Assembly (NCBI GenBank): GCA_041392785.1
Contig: JAWKLK010000011.1
Coordinates: 124,001 to 188,000, forward strand
Direction: 5' to 3'
DNA length: 64,000 bases
Origin: OLB9 sp041392785
GTDB taxonomy: Bacteria > Bacteroidota > Bacteroidia > Chitinophagales > Saprospiraceae
Made by a program: the position numbers and the translations under genes. Positions 17,241-25,205 of this stretch are shown here, in pieces. The stretch's first letter is position 1, and every line of letters begins with the position of its first letter. The notes under the pieces were generated by a model that made no database searches, was not told the DNA's origin, and worked only from the letters and a program-made list of their open reading frames with translations.

Positions 17241-17684
17241 GTGAAAGTGATCATTTTACCTTTGGCCAAAGAAGACGTGAAAGAAGCCAAAGTATGGTAC
17301 GAAAATAAACTCAAAGGATAAGGGAAACGTTTTTTGTCGGAAGTTGATAAAAAAATAAACTTTATCAAAACTAATCCACTTGCATCAAATATAAGATATG
17401 ATGAAATTCACACTACAATGTTGGATGTTTTTCCCTTTATAATTCATTACAAAGTAGAAATAGATCATAAAGCAATAATCATCATTGCGGTCCTTCACAC
17501 CAGTTTAGATCCCAGAAAATGCAATCTAGAAAATAAGAGATATTATATCGTCCCGGTTCATTTGTCATTGACACATCCGTCATTTGTAATTACCTCAATA
17601 CCTCCCATCCTTCACCCACGGCAGCTTCTCCATCTTACTCACCTCCAGACTCGCAAAGCCAAAGTCATCCACTACCTTGCCTAG
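17241..17684 (+). pseudogene. ParE/RelE-type toxin with internal stop and run-on C-terminus (cassette 1)
   Basis: From the GTG at 17241 the frame reads VKVIILPLAKEDVKEAKVWY and on to KLKG, then hits TAA at 17319-17321 and resumes with GKRFLSEVDKKINFI. Family members have a residue such as Leu at the stop position (GLGKRF), so TTA to TAA is a likely single change. The conserved core ends near IIAVLHTSLDPRK (about 17490-17520). The usual stop there is missing, and the frame runs on into the antisense of the dnaE 3' end. A restart at TTG 17334 would lack the first toxin helix. Confidence 0.75.
17595..17653 (-). repeat. dnaE-tail copy A (the genuine 3' end of dnaE)
   Basis: This is the reference copy: the stop codon and about the last 19 codons of dnaE, encoding VSKMEKLPWVKDGRY. 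The three other copies at 16881, 15331 and 12255 are direct repeats of it, with similarity extending to about 17690 for copies C and D. Confidence 0.95.
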
Positions 17685-20537
17685 CACGAGATACGCACCT
17701 TTACCTTTGAAAGGATATGCCTTCAGGCTCGGTGGAAAATGTACCGTATCAAAAAAATGGCCATCGACATCGGTCATCGTACCGAAATTCATGAGATCGC
17801 CTTTGGATGTCGTGACCCATTTGCGACAGACGTAGTAACCGACCATACGTACTGTCTTGCCGAGATGATTTTTCATTTCCTTTGCTTTGATGTCACCCCG
17901 AAACTTGGTCTGTAGGAGATCAAAAGGATTGCATAGCGGAAATCCAAGCAATTCTATTTCGTCAAAGGCTTGCTCGTGTTCCGTCTCTGAGAGTATCGGC
18001 AGGGTGAAATTTTCCTGCTCGGTATCGAATAGCATCTCACCGGCGTAGGCGTGTTTGATGAGTGGATTGTGGACGGCATTCTTCTCCCACATGAGTTCGT
18101 ACTTGTTCATGCCTGTCCAGCGGAAAGCACCGATGCGGATGAGGATTTCGAGCTGCTCCTTGGAGATATTGATACGATGGGTAAAATCCTTTAAGCTACG
18201 ATAATCACCGTGCAGCTGCCGCTCCTCGACGATGGCGTGGGCCAATTTTTGCTCCAGGTTGGCAAGATGAACGAAGCCTATGTAGATCGTGGTACCATAG
18301 ATATTGGTGAGGTAGGTAGAGTTATTGACACAAGGTGCTTCTATCTTGGCCCCACACATACGGGCTTCGTGGACATACTGTTCGGTACTGTAGAATCCAC
18401 CAAAATTATTGATCACGGCGGTCATAAACTCGAGCGGAAAGTAGGTCTTGAGATAGAGACTCTGGAAGGACTCCGCTGCAAAACTCGCCGAGTGTGCCTT
18501 GCAGAAGGAGTAACCACTGAAACTCTCGATCTGTCGCCACACTTCTTGGGTGAGCGTGTCGGGATATCCACGCTCCTTACAGTTGGTAAAGTACTTCTGT
18601 TGCAACTGGCGAAAGGTATCGGAGTTTTTCTTTTTCCCGGTCATGATACGACGCAATACATCCGATTCGTCGAGGCCTAGCCCAGAGAAATGGTGCACTA
18701 TTTTCATCACGTCTTCTTGATAGACCATGACACCATACGTCTCTCCGAGATGCTCTTCAAAGACTGGATGTAGATACGTATAACTATCTGGCTTGTGAAA
18801 ACGCTGTATATACTCGCGCATCATACCCGACTGCGCTACGCCCGGACGTATGATGGAGCTGGCGGCGACGAGATGTACGTAGTTGTCACAACGCAACTTG
18901 TGGAGCAGTCCACGCATAGCGGGCGACTCGATATAAAAGCAACCGATACAGTGCCCAGAGCGGAGTTGCGCCTTTACATTGAGATCTTCCTTGATAGCGG
19001 CTACATTATGTATGTCAATGGCTTTGCCCTGATTCTGCTTTACGAGGTCAACAGCATCTTTGATATGACCGAGGCCGCGTTGCGAAAGGATATCGTACTT
19101 ATGGTATTCGAGATCTTCAGCTCCGTACATATCGAAGTGTACAATGGGAAATCCCTTGGGCATCAGTTGCAATGCGGTGTGATAATTGAGTGGTTTTTCG
19201 CTGATGAGAATGCCACCCGCGTGGATGGAGAGATAATTGGGAAACTTCTCGATCATCTTCCCGTACTTAAAGATGTGTCGGGCAAAAGGATGATGCTTCT
19301 CTACAGCTAGCGGTTCGTCTACGATGGTATCAATATCTGCTTTGGGCAGTCCCAGTACTTTACCGAGCTCGCGGATGATGGACTTGCCTTTGAAGGTATT
19401 GTATGTCGCAAGCAAGGCAGTGTGTTCTTTGCCGTATCGCTTAAAGATATAGTCGGTGACATCGTCACGGTTGTTCCACGAGAAGTCGATGTCAAAATCT
19501 GGTGGTGAAGACCGATGTGGATTGATAAATCGCTCAAAATAAAGGTCCAGCTCCAGTGGATCTACATCGGTGATATTGAGATTGTACGCTACAATGGAGT
19601 TGGCACCTGAACCACGGCCTACATGAAAATATCCGACCGAATGCGCATACCGCACGATATCCCATGTGATGAGAAAGTAGGCACAAAATCCCATCTCTCG
19701 GATGACTTTGAGTTCGCGCAGAGTACGCTCCATGGCCTTCTTGTGCTTTTCGCCGAAGCGACGTTTACAACCGCTTACTGCCAGCTTGGTCAATAACTTG
19801 AAATCATCGGCAGCATCACCCGTGAAGGTGCGCCTGTTGTGTAGCTTATCGGCTTGCATATCCGTATGACAGGTATCCAAGATATGCCGAGTATTGGCGA
19901 TGATCTGTGGGTACTGCTCAAATATCTTCTCTATATATTCCTTAGCATAAAGAACTTCTGATGATTTAGCGCAATCTTTGGCATCTAGCTTACCGATGAC
20001 GATGTTGAGATCGATACAGCGCAGCAGTTTGTGTGCCTTAAACCCATCCTGATCGGCAAAGGTCACGGGACTGAAGATGACCAGTTTGTCGGGATAATTT
20101 TTGAGATAAGACGAATATAGATGGTTGACTTCTTCAGGTCGGATGCCCGCATACTCATACCCACGGAGCAGCTCTACGCCTTTGGGTAGTTTGCGATAGA
20201 TGATGTAGCAATGCTGGAGTTCAGGCGCTTCTTTGGGTAGTGGTTCGTCTGTAAGTGACGACTCCGTGAGTAAGGAACAAAGTTCACGCCATCCTTCATC
20301 GTTTTTGGCTATGCCGAGATACAGAAATTCATTATCCTGACGAAACTCAATTCCTAAAATCGGTTTTACACCTTGCTCACGACAGGCTCTGACAAATTGG
20401 TACGCACACGATGTATTATTGATATCTGTGAGCACAAGCGCATCACAACCGTATGTCACCGCTAGTTTTGGCAATTCTTCTGGCGCGATAGTGCCATAGC
20501 GGAGTGAATAATATGTGTGACAATTGATGAACACCAA
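17595..20537 (-). CDS. DNA polymerase III alpha subunit, short DnaE2-like paralogue
   Basis: The protein has 980 residues: N-terminal PHP domain (INCHTYYSLRYGTI), polymerase palm with the catalytic PDFDIDFSW at about 345, fingers with GVMVYQEDV, helix-hairpin-helix region, and an OB fold near the end (KTVRMVGYYVCRKW). Replicative DnaE in this phylum is usually much longer, so this is probably the second, damage-related alpha subunit, which acts in translesion or repair synthesis. That role is family knowledge. No dinB or LexA-like partner lies beside it. The gene is clearly GC-richer than its neighbours, which suggests transfer. A strong inverted repeat lies upstream. Confidence 0.9.
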   Translation of the reverse strand: MVFINCHTYYSLRYGTIAPEELPKLAVTYGCDALVLTDINNTSCAYQFVRACREQGVKPILGIEFRQDNEFLYLGIAKNDEGWRELCSLLTESSLTDEPLPKEAPELQHCYIIYRKLPKGVELLRGYEYAGIRPEEVNHLYSSYLKNYPDKLVIFSPVTFADQDGFKAHKLLRCIDLNIVIGKLDAKDCAKSSEVLYAKEYIEKIFEQYPQIIANTRHILDTCHTDMQADKLHNRRTFTGDAADDFKLLTKLAVSGCKRRFGEKHKKAMERTLRELKVIREMGFCAYFLITWDIVRYAHSVGYFHVGRGSGANSIVAYNLNITDVDPLELDLYFERFINPHRSSPPDFDIDFSWNNRDDVTDYIFKRYGKEHTALLATYNTFKGKSIIRELGKVLGLPKADIDTIVDEPLAVEKHHPFARHIFKYGKMIEKFPNYLSIHAGGILISEKPLNYHTALQLMPKGFPIVHFDMYGAEDLEYHKYDILSQRGLGHIKDAVDLVKQNQGKAIDIHNVAAIKEDLNVKAQLRSGHCIGCFYIESPAMRGLLHKLRCDNYVHLVAASSIIRPGVAQSGMMREYIQRFHKPDSYTYLHPVFEEHLGETYGVMVYQEDVMKIVHHFSGLGLDESDVLRRIMTGKKKNSDTFRQLQQKYFTNCKERGYPDTLTQEVWRQIESFSGYSFCKAHSASFAAESFQSLYLKTYFPLEFMTAVINNFGGFYSTEQYVHEARMCGAKIEAPCVNNSTYLTNIYGTTIYIGFVHLANLEQKLAHAIVEERQLHGDYRSLKDFTHRINISKEQLEILIRIGAFRWTGMNKYELMWEKNAVHNPLIKHAYAGEMLFDTEQENFTLPILSETEHEQAFDEIELLGFPLCNPFDLLQTKFRGDIKAKEMKNHLGKTVRMVGYYVCRKWVTTSKGDLMNFGTMTDVDGHFFDTVHFPPSLKAYPFKGKGAYLVLGKVVDDFGFASLEVSKMEKLPWVKDGRY

Positions 20538-20580
20538 TGGTAATGTTAAATTTTTATATAGGTCGATATATTATTAATAC

Positions 20581-20618
20581 GCCGTGTAATACGGCGATAT
20601 TATGTCGTATTACACGGC
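20581..20618 (-). promoter_or_regulatory. Large inverted repeat upstream of the dnaE2-like gene (candidate operator)
   Basis: The 13-bp arms GCCGTGTAATACG (20581-20593) and CGTATTACACGGC (20606-20618) are perfect complements around 12 bases. They lie 43 to 81 bp upstream of the dnaE start codon on the minus strand. A further TAATACG copy precedes the left arm. A dimeric repressor site, for example a damage-response operator, is a reasonable reading. A transcribed hairpin is also possible. Confidence 0.7.
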
Positions 20619-20817
20619 AAATATATGATTTTTATAATTTGCAGAAAAAAAATACCAAAAATCAAATGTTAATTGTGTATAAAAACATAAAACGAGATTT
20701 TAATTGCCTTAACTTTGTTGTAGAATTTTCTTTTCTTCCATAAAAGAAATTAAACCTATGTCTCGTGAAAATTTTTTCTATTATGTCAATTTGAAGTAAT
20801 AATATAATACACTAATT

Positions 20818-22416
20818 ATGAACAGATTATTAATATTCACAATCATTGTTATGTGCTTCTTACGTTGCGAAAAAGTAACAGAATTTGCTGTCATAGAACA
20901 AGAAGTATCCATCAGCCACGACACCATCGTCATGCACCAAGGCGAGACAAAAAATCTTGGTGTTTTTGTAAATGCTGGTTTTTTAAACTACGTAGTAGAT
21001 AGTGATTCACCCAATCTTCAGATATTTCCTCTTTCAGGTACATCACAAGCATCAAGTGCTGCAAATATATCTATCTATTATAGCCAATCACAAACTATTT
21101 CAACTCCCTTTGTTTCAAATGTTGGGATAAAAACGCCTATCAAAAATTTTAATGTTGTAGTCATCGTCATCCCAGAAACGAGTAGCGCGGTAAGTCCATC
21201 TTTCCTCAATTTGACCAAGCAAAACACAAGTGCCAAATTTTATATTTTCAATACATCAATTTCAACTCAGCAATTTCAAATATCCGGCATTGCTCCCTAT
21301 CTTTCACTTGACAAAACATCAGGAACCATAGACATTGGTGAATCCCAAATTATTAATGTCAGTTTTGATCCAAGCAAATTATCTGAAAATACAAGAGAAA
21401 CATCACAAATCACAGTCAATATTGATGGCAAATTACACACTATAGATATAGCGGTCAGCACACTTATTCCAGGTCTAAGGTTAAATGGTAATCTTGTAGA
21501 TGGCAAATATTCTGAAAGTTTAAAGAAGTTTTACTTTGTGTCATCAGATCCCAAAGGTATTTCAAGTTTTGATCCAGAGACTAAGCGCATTGATTTTGTT
21601 CCCTTGATATATACACCTACATGCATGACAGTGAGTCAAGATGGTAAGAAGGCTGCTATAGGCCATGATGCTCAAGTAACATACTTCGATATAGAAAGTA
21701 TGAAACAGATCAAAACCTATAATGTAGATTGTAAAGTAATAGACATAATCTTAGCTCCAAATGAATACATCTACTCATTCCCTGAGGCTGATCAATGGTC
21801 AACTATTCGGTGTACAAATATTGCTACTGGCATCACTACAAACAGCCAATACGCATCAATATATGCTGGAGCCAAAGCGGATCTGCATCCCAATGGTATG
21901 TGGATATATGTGGTATCCACTAATATATCACCAAATGATGTTCAAAAATTTAGCATCGCTAAGGGTACAGCGGAGCTTTTGTACGATTCTCCTTATCACG
22001 GCACTTACCCCTTAGGAGATAACATAATAATAAATCCCAAAGGTGATAAGCTCTACTCTAACGGTACTTTCTTGAGTTGCGATGCGATAATGGCTAACGA
22101 TCTCCTGTACCGAGGCCATCTTGACAATCACTTGCCATCAAAATACGCTTTATTTCATCCCGCAAAAGACGAATTGTTTTTAGCATCACAACAAAATTCT
22201 AGTTGGCCATTTGAGAGCAATAGTAATCAAATCACAAAAATTGATGCCGTCTCATATGAAACCAAGTCCACTTTCATTGCAGATGATATTCTTGGATTAG
22301 ATGGAAATCCTACTGTGGGCATACCCATCATTGTGTTTATACATGAAAATACATTGTTTTATGTAGCACGAAATGAAGCCAAAAGCATCTATGAATTAAA
22401 CAGCTTTTCTCTATGA
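20818..22416 (+). CDS. Lipoprotein with Ig-like and beta-propeller regions
   Basis: A 532-residue protein. The N-terminus is hydrophobic and has a lipobox-like LRC at about 15-17, so export and lipid anchoring are likely. Residues about 25-215 hold two Ig-like (BACON- or choice-of-anchor-like) stretches, the second being FQISGIAPYLSLDKTSGTID. Residues about 220-530 look like a WD40/YVTN-type propeller (TCMTVSQDGKKAAIGHDAQV, then DLHPNGMWIYVV). The role is unknown. Its stop overlaps the next start in ATGA, so the two are coupled. Confidence 0.7.
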   Translation: MNRLLIFTIIVMCFLRCEKVTEFAVIEQEVSISHDTIVMHQGETKNLGVFVNAGFLNYVVDSDSPNLQIFPLSGTSQASSAANISIYYSQSQTISTPFVSNVGIKTPIKNFNVVVIVIPETSSAVSPSFLNLTKQNTSAKFYIFNTSISTQQFQISGIAPYLSLDKTSGTIDIGESQIINVSFDPSKLSENTRETSQITVNIDGKLHTIDIAVSTLIPGLRLNGNLVDGKYSESLKKFYFVSSDPKGISSFDPETKRIDFVPLIYTPTCMTVSQDGKKAAIGHDAQVTYFDIESMKQIKTYNVDCKVIDIILAPNEYIYSFPEADQWSTIRCTNIATGITTNSQYASIYAGAKADLHPNGMWIYVVSTNISPNDVQKFSIAKGTAELLYDSPYHGTYPLGDNIIINPKGDKLYSNGTFLSCDAIMANDLLYRGHLDNHLPSKYALFHPAKDELFLASQQNSSWPFESNSNQITKIDAVSYETKSTFIADDILGLDGNPTVGIPIIVFIHENTLFYVARNEAKSIYELNSFSL

Positions 22417-23078
22417 GAAAATTTTTTATTTTCTTAATTGGCATGTTCTTCATTTACTATCAAGCCAAATGCAATAATTTGGGTTTGTTAGTTTCGGATA
22501 CGCTAAAGCGCAATATCACAATCACCTATCAACCGATATTAAATATCTCCCCTGAAGAGTTGCTGCTCCAGTATATTGCCATCAATGTAGAAGTATCCAA
22601 ACCAAGATCAAATGTCTCAATGGATTTGCACAATATATTTACTTATCTAAAAAGCAAGGTGGATGAGGACACTTATAGGTCTATTGAGCATTTTTCATTT
22701 TTAGAAATGGAGTTCGGCACTAGATTTTATTTGAAATCATTTTCCACAAAAAAAAAGAAACTCAAAGATCCATATTTAAACGAACTTGAAAATTATTCAG
22801 ACTTACGTCCGTCAGGTTTATACATCAAACCTGCTTTGGGTGTAGGATTGTCTTATTATATAAAGGATGAAATAGATATCTCTGAAAATATCCACCGGAT
22901 AAGAAAAAAAATCCAAGGAATACCTACTCTCGGTTTTTATTTGGGATATAAACAAACATCAAACAGAAGCAAGCTGGTTATTCATCCCTACATTGGTATA
23001 AAAGCAGGGGCAGATTTGGAAAATAAAGTTATTTACATTTCGCCGCTTATTAGTTTTGGGCTTGGTGTATATTTTTAA
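22413..23078 (+). CDS. Hypothetical exported protein, probable small outer-membrane barrel
   Basis: A 221-residue protein with a signal peptide (about 1-20). The C-terminal half has alternating strands with Gly and aromatic residues (GLYIKPALGVGLSYYI, then GFYLGYK, then PLISFGLGVYF), typical of an outer-membrane beta-barrel ending in Phe. I do not recognise the family. It is translationally coupled to the preceding lipoprotein, so the two probably work together at the envelope. Confidence 0.6.
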   Translation: MRKFFIFLIGMFFIYYQAKCNNLGLLVSDTLKRNITITYQPILNISPEELLLQYIAINVEVSKPRSNVSMDLHNIFTYLKSKVDEDTYRSIEHFSFLEMEFGTRFYLKSFSTKKKKLKDPYLNELENYSDLRPSGLYIKPALGVGLSYYIKDEIDISENIHRIRKKIQGIPTLGFYLGYKQTSNRSKLVIHPYIGIKAGADLENKVIYISPLISFGLGVYF

Positions 23079-23109
23079 TACATAAGACTCACCCTTTTTG
23101 TTTATGGAG

Positions 23110-23664
23110 TTAATTCTTTGTTGTAAACTTGGAAATAATAATACCCACAACTGCTACCATATAAAACTGACCTAACATACCAAAAAATGCCACTGTAAGC
23201 CTACTAGAATCGTGTAAAGGATAGATGTCACCAAAACCTATACTCGTTAATGTCACAAAACTAAAGTACGAAAGCTGCGTATAACGCTTGGAAATACTTT
23301 CACCCAATCCATAAAACCCATTAGGAATCAATATCTCCAATAAAATAAATGTAAAAACTGCAATCATACTGAGCAATAGATATCCACAAAATGATCCTAT
23401 GACGACATTCAATCTTACCTCCTGTGCGCTGGTGATTTGTCTGAAAACTTCATAAAAGATAAAGGTGTAGAACAAAATATAAAACACTGTTAGCACATAT
23501 AAAAACCATTGATGTGTAGAAAAATTTATAAAAAGAAACGGTATAATTATACTAATGCCGCACATAATATTGCGTAGTATTATGATGATGCCTTTTCTTT
23601 CATTAAAAATTCCAAAACAACCTAAGGCAATAATGACCATATTCAATGGCCATATCACTTCCAA
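23110..23664 (-). CDS. Two-transmembrane potassium channel-like protein
   Basis: A 184-residue membrane protein. Its pore signature TSIGFGD at about 149-155 matches the K+ selectivity filter of the Ion_trans_2 family, flanked by pore-lining helices. Three or four further hydrophobic segments precede it. No RCK regulatory domain is present. The start is uncertain: the longest frame begins with TTG at 23664, and an ATG giving MVIIALGCFG lies 8 codons in. An IS element sits about 28 bp upstream, so the natural 5' end or promoter may have been displaced. Confidence 0.8.
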   Translation of the reverse strand: MEVIWPLNMVIIALGCFGIFNERKGIIIILRNIMCGISIIIPFLFINFSTHQWFLYVLTVFYILFYTFIFYEVFRQITSAQEVRLNVVIGSFCGYLLLSMIAVFTFILLEILIPNGFYGLGESISKRYTQLSYFSFVTLTSIGFGDIYPLHDSSRLTVAFFGMLGQFYMVAVVGIIISKFTTKN

Positions 23665-23726
23665 ATAAATGGTATCATTTGTAAAAAAAAAATTGAATTA
23701 GGCATATTATAAATGAATTTAACCCC

Positions 23727-23734
23727 TATATTTG
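23727..23734 (+). promoter_or_regulatory. -7 element of the transposase gene
   Basis: TATATTTG matches TAnnTTTG and lies inside the IS, 21 bp before the ATG at 23755. It argues that translation starts at 23755 and not at the earlier ATG at 23713. Confidence 0.5.
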
Positions 23735-23754
23735 CTACAAATATAGTTAATATA

Positions 23755-24645
23755 ATGGAAGCAAAATTTAAAAGCCTATCAATATTTGAGTTTCAGAGCA
23801 AATTTCCTGATGAAGATTCTTGTTATGCTTATTTATCAGAATTAAAGTGGAAAGGTGGTTATGAATGTCCCAAATGCAAACATAAAAAGCATTGCAAAGG
23901 CATCAACAAATACGATCGGCAATGTACTAAATGTGGATATCTAGAGAGTCCAACGGCTGGTTCTCTGTTTCATAAAGTAAAATTTTCAATCCTTAAAGCG
24001 TTTTGGATTGTGTATTATGTTTCAACGAGTAAAAAAGGAATTGCATCTACTGAACTAAGTCGAAAACTTGATTTAAGACAAAAGACATGTTGGATGTTTA
24101 AGCAAAAAGTCATGCAAGCCATGGCTAGTAGTGGAGATAATCTTTTGACTGGCAAAGTAGAAGTTGATGAGTTCGTGATCGGTCAGCAAGAGGAAGGCGT
24201 AGTTGGGAGGAAAAATAAGAATAAAAGATTGATAGTCATAGCCATAGAAAAAGGTGGGAAAGGAGCTGGCCGCATATATGCTAAACAAATTGATAGATCG
24301 ACAAAGAATAATTTGAAAACTTTCATGGATAAAACCATTTCAAAGTCAGCAGAAATAAAAACCGATGCTTGGTCGTCATATCGAAGTTTAGAGAAAGAAA
24401 TGCCAAATCTCAAAACGGAGAAATCGAAGAAGAAAGGAAGTAATTTTACAGTAATGCATCGAATAATTATGGGATTTAAATCTTGGTTGAGAGGCATACA
24501 TGGTCACGCTAAACATCTGCAATACTATCTAGATGAATATTGTTACAGATACAATCGAAACAAGATGAAGGAGGGTATTTTTGATAATCTACTACTGCGA
24601 ATGATAAAGCACAAACCTGTTCCATATAAAACACTAATTGCTTAA
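23755..24645 (+). CDS. IS1595-family transposase
   Basis: A 296-residue protein from ATG 23755 (MEAKFKSLSIFEF); a longer frame begins at 23713. The N-terminal zinc ribbon has CPKCKH and CTKCGY at about 35-65. The DDE-type domain has its first Asp in VEVDEFVIG (about 135) and its second in KTDAWSSY (about 205), and ends with HGHAKHLQYYLDEYCYRYNR. It catalyses cut-and-paste transposition of the element. The frame is uninterrupted, so the enzyme is likely active. Confidence 0.92.
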   Translation: MEAKFKSLSIFEFQSKFPDEDSCYAYLSELKWKGGYECPKCKHKKHCKGINKYDRQCTKCGYLESPTAGSLFHKVKFSILKAFWIVYYVSTSKKGIASTELSRKLDLRQKTCWMFKQKVMQAMASSGDNLLTGKVEVDEFVIGQQEEGVVGRKNKNKRLIVIAIEKGGKGAGRIYAKQIDRSTKNNLKTFMDKTISKSAEIKTDAWSSYRSLEKEMPNLKTEKSKKKGSNFTVMHRIIMGFKSWLRGIHGHAKHLQYYLDEYCYRYNRNKMKEGIFDNLLLRMIKHKPVPYKTLIA

Positions 24646-24666
24646 ATGCCTAATTCTAAAAAAAAA

Positions 24667-25003
24667 TTTTATCAAAAATCAATAGTAATAATGCCAACAA
24701 TAAAAACTCATATCTATATTCACTGAGTTTAAGATGTATATTTTTATGTTTATTCATTTTGAAATATATCAATTTACTAATTAAAAGTAATAAATAACTT
24801 AAATTTTGGACTGTATTAATCGGTAAGATTTTTTTTTACTGATTACCCATTTTGGTTGTCAAAAGTATACAATCTGACAGTATTATATACACAAAAGGTG
24901 TAAGCACCATCACAATTACATGTATGAAAAAACCTATTGGTCTCACAATTGCATTCTAATCCACTTATGGTTGGTGGCTGTACCATAACTCCATGAAAAA
25001 CTA
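24667..25003. other. AT-rich stretch with a Cys-rich open frame of uncertain status
   Basis: From the IS to the tRNA terminator there is no clear gene. On the minus strand a frame ending at 24843 encodes a Cys-rich peptide (LECNCETNRFFHTCNCDGAY). Its only ATG is in-frame for about 45 codons, and the rest of the frame runs back into the tRNA. It could be a small secreted protein or a gene remnant. Confidence 0.35.
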
Positions 25004-25045
25004 ATGCCAAACAAGAAATCCAATTGATTTTAGCTTGTTTGGCAT
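25004..25045 (-). terminator. Terminator hairpin of tRNA-Arg
   Basis: The perfect 12-bp arms ATGCCAAACAAG (25004-25015) and CTTGTTTGGCAT (25034-25045) enclose an 18-base loop. On the minus strand they start 10 bases after the tRNA 3' end and are followed by TAGTTTTTC. Confidence 0.75.
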
Positions 25046-25055
25046 CATTTCGTTG

Positions 25056-25129
25056 TGACCCCGGGAGGATTCGAACCCCCAACCCTCAGAGCCGAAATCT
25101 GATATTCTATCCAGTTGAACTACGAGGCC
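25056..25129 (-). tRNA. tRNA-Arg (anticodon UCG)
   Basis: The 74-nt cloverleaf reads GGCCTCG at the 5' end and pairs with CGGGGTC at the 3' end (two G-T wobbles), with A as discriminator. The D loop has GTTCAACTGGATAGA. The anticodon stem TCAGA/TCTGA encloses TTTCGGC, giving anticodon UCG. The T arm contains GGTTCGAATCC. CCA is not encoded. It is read on the minus strand. Confidence 0.95.
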
Positions 25130-25205
25130 ATCATTTTGGATGCAAAGATATATTTTCTAATCCAATGCATTCCAATTTACGATTCAAACTCTGTAATAAA
25201 TATTT

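Larger units (their letters stand above)
23693..24658 (+). mobile_element. IS1595-family insertion sequence (ISXO2-like), about 966 bp
   Basis: The terminal inverted repeats TTGAATTAGGCAT (23693-23705) and the complement of ATGCCTAATTCTA (24646-24658) differ at one of 13 positions. Both ends are flanked by eight A residues (23685-23692 and 24659-24666), which fits the 8-bp duplication of this family, though a homopolymer is weak proof. It carries one complete transposase gene. It looks intact and recent. Confidence 0.85.

Noticed and set aside
18210..19310. Plus-strand frames opposite dnaE
   Set aside because: They follow the codon pattern of the polymerase gene and have no recognisable domains.
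25056..25129. tRNA-Arg as the attachment site of the IS or of a genomic island
   Set aside because: No duplicated tRNA 3' end and no integrase is seen nearby; the IS has its own ends about 400 bp away.
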